DNA from: JAXMHN01 sp964578605
GTDB taxonomy: Bacteria > Verrucomicrobiota > Verrucomicrobiia > Limisphaerales > SIBE01
Reading direction: 5' to 3'
NCBI GenBank assembly: GCA_964578605.1
Contig: CAZODO010000019.1
Coordinates: 1 to 64,000 of the forward strand
DNA: 64,000 nt
The notes beneath the pieces are model-generated. The model was not told the DNA's origin. It searched no databases and saw nothing but the letters and a program-made list of their open reading frames with translations. Positions 52,460 to 61,003 of this stretch are shown one piece after another (position 1 is the stretch's first letter; each line of letters starts with the position of its first letter). The translations under genes and the position numbers were made by a program.

Positions 52460-52747
52460 ATGGACCAAATCAGCAGTATTGCCCGGGTCATCGCGCAGAT
52501 GCGCGACCCGAAGGCTGTTGAGCGTCTGCTCAGAGAACTGCTGACGAAAAGCGAGGAGGAACGCCTGTCGCTCCGCTGGGATATCGTCCGGCTTCTATCC
52601 GAAGGCAAGAGCCAGCGGAAGGTCGCCCAGGAATTGGGAGTCAGCTTGTGCAAGATCACGCGCGGGGCCCGGCAGCTCAAAAGAGGGAGATCCATGCTTA
52701 AGAAAGTATTCGAACCACGGTCTTCGCCCTCTCAATCCACACCCTAA
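52460..52747 (+). CDS. trpR: TrpR-family repressor
   Basis: 95 residues, all helical. The sequence LLRELLTKSEEERLSLRWDIVRLLSEG and the helix-turn-helix SQRKVAQELGVSLCKITRGARQLK (51-74) match the TrpR/YerC family. E. coli TrpR binds tryptophan and represses trp genes. The start codon is 10 bp upstream-spaced from a palindrome, and the trpB-like gene begins 9 bp after the stop, so the pair forms a regulated unit. YerC-type members of the family do not bind tryptophan; genomic pairing with trpB favours a true tryptophan response. Confidence 0.85.
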   Translation: MDQISSIARVIAQMRDPKAVERLLRELLTKSEEERLSLRWDIVRLLSEGKSQRKVAQELGVSLCKITRGARQLKRGRSMLKKVFEPRSSPSQSTP

Positions 52748-52756
52748 GAGAAAACT

Positions 52757-54145
52757 ATGCGTACGAAAGTGTTTCTGACCGAAGATGAAATGCCACGGCA
52801 ATGGTACAACATCGCCGCGGATCTGCCGTCCCCCATGCAGCCCCCCCTGGGACCGGATGGAAAGCCCATCACCCCCGAGATGCTTGCCCCGGTCTTTCCG
52901 ATGAACATCATCGAGCAAGAAGTGAGCACCCAGCGGTGGATCGACATTCCGGAAGATGTCCTGGAGATACTCTGGAAATGGCGGCCGTCTCCGCTCCACC
53001 GGGCCGTGACGCTGGAAAGGGCCTTGGGCACACCGGCAAAGATCTATTACAAGAACGAGAGCGTTTCGCCGGCGGGAAGCCACAAAACCAACACCTCGGT
53101 GCCGCAGGCGTGGTACAACAAGCAGTTCGGCATCAAGAAGATCACCACCGAGACCGGCGCCGGCCAGTGGGGGAGCGCGCTCGCCTTTGCCTGTGCGCTG
53201 TTGGGCCTGGAATGCAAGGTCTTCATGGTGCGCATCAGCTTTGACCAAAAGCCGTTTCGCAAGCTCATGATGGAGACCTGGGGGGCGACGTGCGTCGGCA
53301 GCCCCTCGTCCGAGACGAATGCCGGCCGCCAGATCCTGGCCCAGCATCCGGATACTCCCGGCTCGCTGGGTATCGCCATCAGTGAGGCGATCGAAGCGGC
53401 CGTCACCGACAAGAGCGGCTCCACCCGATATTCCCTCGGGAGCGTGTTGAACCATGTGATGCTCCACCAGACCATCATCGGGCTCGAAGCCAAGAAACAG
53501 CTCGAGAAGATCGGGGAAAAGAAGGTCGATGTCGTGATCGCTTGCGCTGGCGGTGGCTCGAACTTCGCGGGCCTCGCGTTCCCGTTCGTCAATGACAAGA
53601 TCCACGGCGCCCAGATTGACATCATTCCCGTGGAACCGACTTCGTGCCCGACGATGACACGAGGTCCGTTTGTTTATGACCATGGCGACACGGCGAAGAT
53701 GACGCCGCTTCTGCCCATGCATTCGCTCGGCCACGACTTCATCCCGCCGCCGATCCATGCGGGGGGCTTGCGGTATCACGGCATGGCCCCGCTGGTAAGC
53801 CAGACGATCGTGGAAGGGCTGGTCACCCCGCGCGCCATCGACCAGATTGAATGCTACGAAGCCGCGGTGCTCTTCGCGCGGACCGAGGGAATCATTCCCG
53901 CGCCCGAGACCAGCCACGCCATCGCCGCCGCGATCCAGGAAGCGAAGAAAGCCAAGGAAGAAGGGAAGGAAAAGGTCATCCTCTTCAACTTTTCCGGTCA
54001 CGGTCTGATGGACCTCGCCGGCTATGACCGTTTTTTCCGAGGCAAGCTCGTCAATTATTCACTGCCGGAAAGCGAGATGGGGAGCGCGATTCGGGAGCTT
54101 GGCAATCTGCCGAGACCCAAAATGGTTCGCACCGGCAGATGGTGA
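52757..54145 (+). CDS. trpB2: TrpB2-type tryptophan synthase beta-like protein
   Basis: 462 residues, longer than standard TrpB (about 400) as in the TrpB2 group. PLP Lys in GSHKTNTSVPQAW, TETGAGQWGSALAFACALLGLECKVFMV, the phosphate loop CAGGGSNFAGLAF and the C-terminal SGHGLMDLAGYD identify a TrpB-like PLP enzyme. TrpB joins indole and serine to tryptophan; TrpB2 proteins often lack a TrpA partner and may salvage indole. No trpA is adjacent. Preceded directly by trpR, so expression probably responds to tryptophan. Confidence 0.92.
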   Translation: MRTKVFLTEDEMPRQWYNIAADLPSPMQPPLGPDGKPITPEMLAPVFPMNIIEQEVSTQRWIDIPEDVLEILWKWRPSPLHRAVTLERALGTPAKIYYKNESVSPAGSHKTNTSVPQAWYNKQFGIKKITTETGAGQWGSALAFACALLGLECKVFMVRISFDQKPFRKLMMETWGATCVGSPSSETNAGRQILAQHPDTPGSLGIAISEAIEAAVTDKSGSTRYSLGSVLNHVMLHQTIIGLEAKKQLEKIGEKKVDVVIACAGGGSNFAGLAFPFVNDKIHGAQIDIIPVEPTSCPTMTRGPFVYDHGDTAKMTPLLPMHSLGHDFIPPPIHAGGLRYHGMAPLVSQTIVEGLVTPRAIDQIECYEAAVLFARTEGIIPAPETSHAIAAAIQEAKKAKEEGKEKVILFNFSGHGLMDLAGYDRFFRGKLVNYSLPESEMGSAIRELGNLPRPKMVRTGRW

Positions 54146-54242
54146 GGACGTATTGAGAGCGGATAAGAACGCTCTGCGTTGGCGGAATCCGGCCAGGGCC
54201 CTGTGAACCGAGGCGGGGCCCTGCGCTTGCTGCACTGATGAC

Positions 54243-54500
54243 ATGATGACACGGATCGACCCAAACCAGGAAATGCACTGCCGCAAGCTCGGCCACCCGG
54301 TCCCGCTCTCCTACTGCGTTCGGGAGAGCATCGAGCTTCCATGTCGGCTTGTCTGCCAGTGTTGGGAGGGCCACATCCCGATCCATCAGTACCTCCTCAC
54401 GCTGTATGCGGAATCGCAGCTTGCAGCCCTCGATAAGCCAGCCTCTAAGCTCGCTTCGATCCTCGACAGCATCCATCAGGCGCGGGGATCGAGCCCGTAA
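54243..54500 (+). CDS. Small Cys-rich protein of unknown function
   Basis: 85 residues. The N-terminal half has a spaced Cys pattern MHCRKLGHPVPLSYC, PCRLVCQCW (Cys at 12, 25, 34, 38 and 40), which resembles short metal-binding-like proteins seen in several bacterial phyla with a KLG-x-VPF-x-YC core. The C-terminal half is helical (IHQYLLTLYAESQLAALDKP). The function is not known. It follows trpB2 by about 100 bp on the same strand; whether it belongs to that transcript is unclear. Confidence 0.6.
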   Translation: MMTRIDPNQEMHCRKLGHPVPLSYCVRESIELPCRLVCQCWEGHIPIHQYLLTLYAESQLAALDKPASKLASILDSIHQARGSSP

Positions 54501-54644
54501 GCCTCGGAAGACCACCGGCTCCGTGCCGGTCCTGTGAGCAAACCCCAAGACGAGCCAGGCGGCAGACAAGCAGAGGACTTTGCCGGGCGAATGCGCGAAT
54601 GCGTGACATTTTTACTCGTAAGGCACTGAAAGCGAGGGGTTTGC

Positions 54645-54672
54645 AAAACTGTACACATCTGTGTACAGTTTT
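54645..54672. promoter_or_regulatory. 28-bp perfect palindrome, operator-like
   Basis: Arms AAAACTGTACACA and TGTGTACAGTTTT flank two bases (TC); all 13 pairs match. A second small hairpin follows (GGTCAG and CTGACC, 54681-54697). The palindrome lies in a 440-bp stretch without a convincing gene, between the Cys-rich gene and the sialidase-like gene end. It contains CTGT...ACAG but with 12 bases between, not the 8 of an E. coli LexA box. Its binding protein is unknown. Confidence 0.6.
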
Positions 54673-54942
54673 ACGGGCAAGGTCAGAAACCCTGACCCTA
54701 AGCACATGGACGTGACCTCAACGTTGCGCGCGACTTACGAGTCGTTCCCCAGCTTTTTCACTGACGATCCGTTGAACATTCCCGACAAGTTCGATGAACA
54801 GTTCTTCATCGTTGGGATAGGCAACGGGATTCCGGACATCCCCCGCATTGCTCCTGTTCTATCTCGGGGACCCGTGGCCGTTCTCGGCTCCCCGCTGAAG
54901 CATGGGTGAAATGGCCAATGTTCGCTCTCCAGTTCTCCTCAG

Positions 54943-56016
54943 TTACTTTGGCCACTCGCCATTGACGATCGGGCGCAGCGAGAGCTTGGCCGGATCAAGG
55001 GCGACATGCCGCACCTTCTGCCGTTTCCAGGTATACGTGACATGCACAACGCCATTGCTGGCTTGGATCACGGCCGGGTAACTGTATTCGCCAGGTTCGC
55101 TTTCGAGGACGAGTGCCGCCTGCCAGATTTCACCGTCCGCGGAAACCGCCACGTTCAAGGGGGAGCGGCCCCGAGCGGTGTGATTGTAGACGAGCAGATG
55201 GCGGCCGTCCTTGAGCGTCACGGCGTCGGTGCCGGAATTTGGATTGGGCAATTCCGTCAAAGTGAGAGGACCCCAGGTGGAGCCGGCGTCATCGGACGTG
55301 GTTCGGAAGATTCTGCCTTCGCGGGTGCGCCCTAAAGCCATGAGCCGGTCGCCGCCGAGGAACAGAACACTCGGTTGGATCGCACGCAGGGCCACGCCGT
55401 CGTGAAGCAAGTCCGTCCGTTCCCAGGTCCGCCCCAGGTCGCGGGTGCGTTCAAAGTAGATCGCCCACTTGCTGGGGCGTTCGTCGGTTTCGTTGCTCGT
55501 AGGACACAGAATATCGCCATTCGCGAGCTGCACCGGCTTGTTCTTGATGGGGCCAAAGATCCCTTCGGGCAAGCGGCACGGTTGTGACCACCTCCTTCCA
55601 TTATCCACAGAAGTCGTGAGCATTCCCCACCAGGTTTGCGGCGAAGGCCCGACTTTGTAAAAGAGCATGAGCGGGCCGTTGTGCGGCTGAAAAAGAACCG
55701 GATTCCACGTTGGGTGTCGCACCACCGCGCCGTTGGACTTGCGGTACTGAATGCCGTTCGCGACTTCAACCGGCGCAGACCATTGGCCGCTCTCCAGCCG
55801 AGAGACCCAGATCCCGACATCGGGATCCTTCTCATCCGTGCCGCCAAACCAAGCGGCCACCAAATTGCCAGCGGTCGTCTCGACAATCGTTGACGCGTGG
55901 CAGGAGGGGAACGGGGCGGTTTCGTAAATGAACTCGCTCTTGAGCAAAGCGGGATCCGCGGCCCACAATGGAATAGCGATCAAGAGCGAGGCGAACGTGA
56001 GATTTGTCCGGGTCAT
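54943..56016 (-). CDS. Exported BNR-repeat sialidase-like protein
   Basis: 357 residues from the ATG at 56016, which gives a clean signal peptide (NLTFASLLIAIPLWAA); the frame is open upstream but that part is antisense or intergenic. Several Asp-box (BNR) repeats are visible: SVDNGRRWSQP, TRDLGRTWERT, SDDAGSTWGPL and AVSADGEIW. They form a six-bladed propeller of the sialidase superfamily. The FRIP motif of true sialidases is not seen, so sialic acid hydrolysis is not certain; related enzymes act on rhamnogalacturonan or other glycans. It lies 12 bp after the Gfo/Idh/MocA gene and is probably co-transcribed. Confidence 0.8.
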   Translation of the reverse strand: MTRTNLTFASLLIAIPLWAADPALLKSEFIYETAPFPSCHASTIVETTAGNLVAAWFGGTDEKDPDVGIWVSRLESGQWSAPVEVANGIQYRKSNGAVVRHPTWNPVLFQPHNGPLMLFYKVGPSPQTWWGMLTTSVDNGRRWSQPCRLPEGIFGPIKNKPVQLANGDILCPTSNETDERPSKWAIYFERTRDLGRTWERTDLLHDGVALRAIQPSVLFLGGDRLMALGRTREGRIFRTTSDDAGSTWGPLTLTELPNPNSGTDAVTLKDGRHLLVYNHTARGRSPLNVAVSADGEIWQAALVLESEPGEYSYPAVIQASNGVVHVTYTWKRQKVRHVALDPAKLSLRPIVNGEWPK

Positions 56017-56027
56017 GGTGGTTCGGA

Positions 56028-57329
56028 TTAGATGCTCCAGCCGGCGCGGTACTTGTGCTGGATATACTGCGCCGCCTCGGCCGAATTGGGGGCGCGCAAT
56101 TGGGCGGGATTCCACTCGAGCTTCTTGCCCACGCGATACGCAACATTGCCCAGCAGGGCAGTCTCCGTTAGCGGCCCGGAGTAATCGAAGTTGCAGGTTG
56201 TCTTTCCGCCTGACTTGCAGGCTTCCGTCCATTCCTTGTGGTGGCCGATGGAGTCCTTGATGAACGGAGCAGGCTTCGTGAAACCGACGAACTTCTCTTC
56301 CGGCAGGAGTTGATGGCGGTTGTAGTCGGAAAGGAGCATGCCCTTCTCGCCCACAAACAGGACCGCGCTCTGCCACCGGCCAATGTAATCAGGCGAAATA
56401 ATCTCGGAAAGCAGCGCCGGCTTCTTGCCTCCGTGATACCAAGTCAGGAGGACGGGGGGTTGCTCGCCGCGGGCGGGGAACTCGTAGCGGACAATGAGCC
56501 AGGGCGGAGTGGATTCGGGGTGAACCGGCGGTCCGTCGACCACTTCGGCGCTGAGGGGATACTTCAAATCGAGAGCCCAGAAGGGAAGATCCATGAAATG
56601 GCAGCCGAAATCAGCCAGCGATCCCCCGCCAAACGCCCACCAGTTGCGCCACTTGAACGGGACCCATTCGGGGCTGTAAGGCCGCGGCTCGACCGGCCCG
56701 AGCCAGAGATCGTAATGGATGTGGGCCGGGACAGGCGGCGTTTCCTTGGGCAGTTCCATCCCACCGTAGGACGAGTTCACCCAAACATGCACTTCCTTGA
56801 CCGGGCCGACCGCTCCGCGTTGGACCAACTCGACCGTGCGCCGGTAATTGCTGCCGGCATGGATCTGGGTGCCGAGTTGAGTGACCCGGTTCTCCTTGCG
56901 GGCTGTCTCGGTGATGATGCGGGCTTCTGAAATGGTGCGGGCAAGGGGCTTCTCGCAATACACGTGCCGTCCGCTCCGGAGCGCGCCGACAGCCGCGACG
57001 GCGTGGCAATGGTCCGGAGTCGCAACCACGACAGCATCGATACCCTTCTGATCGAGCATCCGGCGAAAATCGTTGTAGGTCTTGGCCTGCGGGAACTTCT
57101 CGGACGCGCCCCTCAGGTGATTATCGTCGATGTCGCAAAGGGCGACGATGTTCTCGTGGGCCACGTTGGTGAGGTCGTAATTCCCCTGATTGGCGACGCC
57201 AATGACGCCGATATTGAGCTTTTCGTTGGGCGAAGCTCCGCGCGTCGCGAATCCGGAGGCCAGGAAGGGGGCCAAACTCGCGACAGTGGTGCGCTGGAGA
57301 AACTGACGGCGACTAAGAATGCATTTCAT
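56028..57329 (-). CDS. Tat-exported Gfo/Idh/MocA-family oxidoreductase
   Basis: 433 residues from the ATG at 57329. The twin-arginine signal LSRRQFLQRTTVASLAPFLASGF is followed by a Rossmann fold (LNIGVIGVANQGNYDL), DAVVVATPDHCHA, and the family motif CEKPLARTISEA. The C-terminal part is the alpha/beta domain with WNAF-type WWAFGGGSLADFGCHFMD. These enzymes bind NAD(P) tightly and oxidise sugars or sugar derivatives; exported Tat versions are common in Verrucomicrobiota and Planctomycetota glycan clusters, some being retaining glycosidases of family GH109. It pairs with the sialidase-like gene downstream and is divergent from the GH2 gene. Confidence 0.88.
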   Translation of the reverse strand: MKCILSRRQFLQRTTVASLAPFLASGFATRGASPNEKLNIGVIGVANQGNYDLTNVAHENIVALCDIDDNHLRGASEKFPQAKTYNDFRRMLDQKGIDAVVVATPDHCHAVAAVGALRSGRHVYCEKPLARTISEARIITETARKENRVTQLGTQIHAGSNYRRTVELVQRGAVGPVKEVHVWVNSSYGGMELPKETPPVPAHIHYDLWLGPVEPRPYSPEWVPFKWRNWWAFGGGSLADFGCHFMDLPFWALDLKYPLSAEVVDGPPVHPESTPPWLIVRYEFPARGEQPPVLLTWYHGGKKPALLSEIISPDYIGRWQSAVLFVGEKGMLLSDYNRHQLLPEEKFVGFTKPAPFIKDSIGHHKEWTEACKSGGKTTCNFDYSGPLTETALLGNVAYRVGKKLEWNPAQLRAPNSAEAAQYIQHKYRAGWSI

Positions 57330-57405
57330 GGTGCTATTACGAGCGCGGAACGGCACGAAAGCAAATGTTTTTGAGCCGGCGACGCTTCTGTTTTGCCTCT
57401 CATTC

Positions 57406-57494
57406 TTCGGAGCGCCGGCTTGCAGACGGCTTCGCTCTCGCCGCCGCGACGAACGAGCAGAGCCTGAAAGCCGGCTGCAAGCCGGCGCTCCGAA
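57406..57494. repeat. REP-like long inverted repeat
   Basis: Perfect 20-bp arms at 57406-57425 (starting TTCGGAGCGCCGGC) and 57475-57494 are inverted copies. The 49-bp middle has further partial complementarity (ACGGCTTCG on the left, a GCCTGAAAGCCGG run on the right), so the whole 89 bp can fold into an interrupted hairpin. It lies between divergent genes, like a REP or small non-autonomous mobile palindrome. No transposase is near and no target-site duplication is clear. Confidence 0.75.
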
Positions 57495-57599
57495 CAAAAT
57501 GAGGATTGCGAGGTGTTTCGGCAAAGTGCTGGCCAGAGCCATGCGGGAAGCGCTATGGTCGGTTGCATCCTCAATTCGCCGCTGCGGGACAATGATTTT

Positions 57600-60554
57600 A
57601 TGAGCAAATCCATAGGCATCCTGATCGGACTGGTCGTTTTGGCCGCCACCCCCCTGCTCGCCGCAGAGAGCCGGGTTCCAACGGCACTCGTCTCCTTGGA
57701 AGGCAGCGGTTGGGTGGTCGCGGCGGATTCCAGGAACGTGGGCCGGGAGGAGGCCTGGTGGAAAACGCCAGTGGCTGGGGCGAAACCTGTCCGTGTGCCC
57801 GGCATCTTCCAGGAGGCGTTGCCGGGATACCACGGCGTGGCTTGGTACTGGCGCGAGTTCAGTTCTCCGGTGAACCCTTATCAGGGCGGGCGATGCCGCA
57901 TCCGCTTCCACGCTGTGGATTACCTGGCGCACGTCTGGTTGAACGATGTCTTGGTGGGCGGACACGAAGGTGCTGAAACCCCGTTTCTCCTCGATATCAC
58001 TGACGCCATGCGCGCCGACGGACCGAATCGATTGGCCGTGCGCGTTCTCAATCCCACGGCGGAGCGGATCGACGGCATGGTCCTCAACGAAGTCCCGCAT
58101 CGCAATAAGGCCGCCTCCGGCATTTCGGTCGGCGGCTCTTACAATAGCGGAGGGATCGTTGGACCGGTCGAGGTTTTCTGGACCCCCGCGGTGCGCATCG
58201 ATGACGTTTATGTGCGGCCGGATTGGAAGGACGGTTCGGTGCGCGTTCAGACGACGCTTTTCAATACAGGCACAACCTCTGTCCGGGCGAAAACCGAGTT
58301 CGTCATTACCCCTGCGAGTGGAAATGAGCCGGTGGCGGCATTGACCGTTGACCAGGCGGTCGCGCCCGGCTCGAGTCAGGTGGACTGTGCGCTGCAAGTG
58401 CCGCAACACAAGCTCTGGCGCCTGGAGGAACCGTTCCTGTACCGCTTGACCGCTCGCGTGGTGGTGGACGGCAGCCCCGACGCCCACGGGCATGCCACGC
58501 GATTTGGATTCCGCGAATTGCGTGTCGAGCACGGCTATTTTCAGTTGAACGGAAAGCGCATCTTTTTAAAGAGCTCTCACACGGGCAATCACTGCCCGGT
58601 CGGAGCCATTCTGCCACCCGATACCGCGCCGGACCTGCTGCGGAAAGACCTCGTTTATATGAAAGCTTGCGGCTTCAACATGGTCCGGTTCATCGCCGGG
58701 ATGGCTCATCCTTATCAGCTCGACCTGTGCGACGAGATTGGGCTCATGGTGTACGAGGAAAACCTGTCCGCCTGGTTGCTGGCCGATTCGCCCAAAATGG
58801 CGGAGCGCTTCGATTCCAGCCTCCGTGAAATGGTGCTGCGCGACCGCAATCATCCGTGCGTGGTGATTTTCGGCCTGGTGAACGAGATGTCCAACGGTCC
58901 GATGGTCAGGCATTCGGTGGCTAGTCTCGGGTTGCTCCGGTCGCTGGATGACTCACGACTCGTCCTGCAGCAAAGCGGACGCTGGGACGGGCAGTTCCAC
59001 ATCGGTTCGGTCTCCAACCCAGGTTCGACCCGCTGGGAACATGTGTGGGGCGTCGAAAGTCCCGAATACCAGGGCACAGCCCGGAACGGTCCCTGGGGCG
59101 GCTATTTTGAAGGGGCTGGCGATGCCCATATCTACCCCGTCACGCCTCACACGCCCGCGATTGAAGAAGGGATTCGCAACCTGGGCCGCGACACCAAACC
59201 CGTGTTTCTCTCCGAGTACGGTATTGGCAGCCTCATGAACGCCATCCGGGAACGGCGGTTTTATGAACAACACGGCGCCAATCCGGATTGGGACGACTTC
59301 AAGTATTTCAAGCAAACGGAGGAGAAACTCGTAGCCGACTGGCAGCGGTTTGGCATGGACGGTGTCTACGCGTTTCCCGAGGAAATGCTGCGCGCCAGCC
59401 AGCGCCTGCATGTCCGGCAGCGGGAGTTGGGTTTCAGCCTGATCCGATCCAATCCGCGTATCTGCGGCTACAACCTCACGGGTTTGCTCGACCACGGCTA
59501 CACGGGAGAAGGGCTTTGGACCTTTTGGCGCGAGTTCAAGCCTGGCATCATGGACATCCTCCAGGAAGGCTGGGCGCCTCTGAGATGGTGCCTGTTTGCA
59601 TCGCCGATTCACGCTTACGTCGGGCGCCCGGTCCGGCTCGAAGTCGTCCTGGCGAACGAAGGCGCCCTCGCGCCTGGAGCGTATCCTGTTTGGCTGCGTG
59701 TTCTGGGACCCGAAGGGATCGTGTGGGAGAAGAAGACCCAGGTCGTGGTTCCCCAACCGGACGAGGCCGGCGGGCCGCTGGCCATTCCTGTCTTCGTCGA
59801 GGATGTCGTTCTGCCCGGATCTCCAGGCGTCCACACGTTCGCGGCGACGCTCGAACGGGGTGGCGCACCGGCCGCCGGACGTCTCCAATTCCACTTGAGC
59901 GCACCGGCCTTGGCTGAAAAGCGCCTCGCCGTGGGCGCGCTTGGACTGGATGAGCGTCACCGCGCCTGGCTTGAAGCTCGAGGGGTGTCGGTGCAAACCA
60001 TGGGCGAGAATGGTCCCAATCTCCGGCAGCCGATCCTTGTGGGAAACGCCATTTCCACGATCACAGCATCGGACCGTGAAGAACTGCAGCGGCGCGTTGC
60101 GCAGGGGAGCACAGCGATCCTGCTGGACCCGAATGTGTTTAGAAAGGGCGACGAGTCCATGGGGTGGTTCCCGCTCGCCAATAAGGGGCAGCTCACTCAC
60201 TTCTCGGATTGGCTCTATCACAAGGAATGCGTGGCCAGGAAGCACGACCTGTTCAAGGGGCTAATGTCGCCCGGAATCATGGATTGGGACTATTACGGGC
60301 CTTTGATCAGCAACCGGTTCTTTGAAGGGCAGGATACTCCCGACGACGTGGCGGTGGCCGCGTTTGCGATCTGCCATTCCAGCCGCCCCGACGGGTATGC
60401 TTCGGGCTTGATGCTTGGCGCCTGCAAAGTGGGCCAAGGCCGGATCATTCTGAACACGTTGAACATTCTCGATAACCTCGATCAACATCCGGCGGCCGAT
60501 CGGCTGTTGCTCAACCTGGTGGCCTATGGATCGGCAAAGGTCACTCTTCAATGA
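57600..60554 (+). CDS. Secreted glycoside hydrolase family 2 enzyme
   Basis: 984 residues from the ATG at 57600, which starts a signal peptide (SIGILIGLVVLAATPLLAA); the frame is open to 57513. GH2 domain order: sugar-binding jelly roll (about 60-190, with GVAWYWREF, YLAHVWLNDVLVGGHEGAETPFLLDIT), Ig-like domain (about 200-300), TIM barrel with acid/base Glu429 (FGLVNEMS) and nucleophile Glu539 (FLSEYGIGS), then a long C-terminal extension of about 380 residues including a GATase-like region. GH2 covers beta-galactosidase, beta-mannosidase and beta-glucuronidase. The substrate cannot be told. Divergent from the Gfo/Idh/MocA and sialidase-like pair. Confidence 0.88.
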   Translation: MSKSIGILIGLVVLAATPLLAAESRVPTALVSLEGSGWVVAADSRNVGREEAWWKTPVAGAKPVRVPGIFQEALPGYHGVAWYWREFSSPVNPYQGGRCRIRFHAVDYLAHVWLNDVLVGGHEGAETPFLLDITDAMRADGPNRLAVRVLNPTAERIDGMVLNEVPHRNKAASGISVGGSYNSGGIVGPVEVFWTPAVRIDDVYVRPDWKDGSVRVQTTLFNTGTTSVRAKTEFVITPASGNEPVAALTVDQAVAPGSSQVDCALQVPQHKLWRLEEPFLYRLTARVVVDGSPDAHGHATRFGFRELRVEHGYFQLNGKRIFLKSSHTGNHCPVGAILPPDTAPDLLRKDLVYMKACGFNMVRFIAGMAHPYQLDLCDEIGLMVYEENLSAWLLADSPKMAERFDSSLREMVLRDRNHPCVVIFGLVNEMSNGPMVRHSVASLGLLRSLDDSRLVLQQSGRWDGQFHIGSVSNPGSTRWEHVWGVESPEYQGTARNGPWGGYFEGAGDAHIYPVTPHTPAIEEGIRNLGRDTKPVFLSEYGIGSLMNAIRERRFYEQHGANPDWDDFKYFKQTEEKLVADWQRFGMDGVYAFPEEMLRASQRLHVRQRELGFSLIRSNPRICGYNLTGLLDHGYTGEGLWTFWREFKPGIMDILQEGWAPLRWCLFASPIHAYVGRPVRLEVVLANEGALAPGAYPVWLRVLGPEGIVWEKKTQVVVPQPDEAGGPLAIPVFVEDVVLPGSPGVHTFAATLERGGAPAAGRLQFHLSAPALAEKRLAVGALGLDERHRAWLEARGVSVQTMGENGPNLRQPILVGNAISTITASDREELQRRVAQGSTAILLDPNVFRKGDESMGWFPLANKGQLTHFSDWLYHKECVARKHDLFKGLMSPGIMDWDYYGPLISNRFFEGQDTPDDVAVAAFAICHSSRPDGYASGLMLGACKVGQGRIILNTLNILDNLDQHPAADRLLLNLVAYGSAKVTLQ

Positions 60555-60709
60555 GAAGCTTCTGGCGAGAGGGAGTGACATTCGTGGCGGAGCGACTCGT
60601 CCAGGTTCTGGGACGAGGCCAAGCAGAGGCGATCCAACGGCCCAGGAGTTGTGTGCCGACGGCGAGGGATTGATTCGCCCGCGTCGGCTTCTTTCCGGAG
60701 GCCAACGCG

Positions 60710-61003
60710 CTATTTGCGGGAAGCTTGGAGGTTGCGCTGCCAAGCTCGCTCGGCATAGCGGCGCGCCTCTCGTGCTCCGCGCAAGAGGCAGTCGGAACTG
60801 ATGTCACAGTCCAGAAGAGGCCAATGCACCGAAGAGTGACAAATTTCGAATTGGGCGCGTTCTTCTCGATTCGCCAGCATGAGAGTCGGATAAAAGGCGA
60901 GCGGCACACTGACAGATCGGCCGTCCTCCAATTCGAACGTCAGAAGCTCGTCCGTAATCTGCACAGATGCAATATCCGGGGGCGGAGTGCTGTTCCGTTT
61001 CAT
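60710..61003 (-). CDS. DUF2442 protein
   Basis: 97 residues. Pattern ITDELLTFELEDGRSVSVPLAFYPTL, NREERAQFEIC and HWPLLDCDISSDCLLRG matches DUF2442, a small alpha/beta domain of unknown role often encoded next to a DUF4160 gene. The pair has been proposed to be toxin-antitoxin-like. The start lies inside the DUF4160 frame, and the two overlap by 200 bp, which is long for such a pair. Confidence 0.78.
   Translation of the reverse strand: MKRNSTPPPDIASVQITDELLTFELEDGRSVSVPLAFYPTLMLANREERAQFEICHSSVHWPLLDCDISSDCLLRGAREARRYAERAWQRNLQASRK

Noticed and set aside
54645..54672. LexA/SOS box
   Set aside because: CTGT and ACAG are 12 bases apart instead of 8, and no SOS gene follows.
54661..54909. 82-codon plus-strand frame starting inside the palindrome
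   Set aside because: No homology recognised, no ribosome-binding site, and the start lies in the right arm of the palindrome.
57330..58532. Upstream extension of the Gfo/Idh/MocA frame by 401 codons
   Set aside because: The extension is antisense to the GH2 gene, and the Tat signal at 57329 marks the real start.
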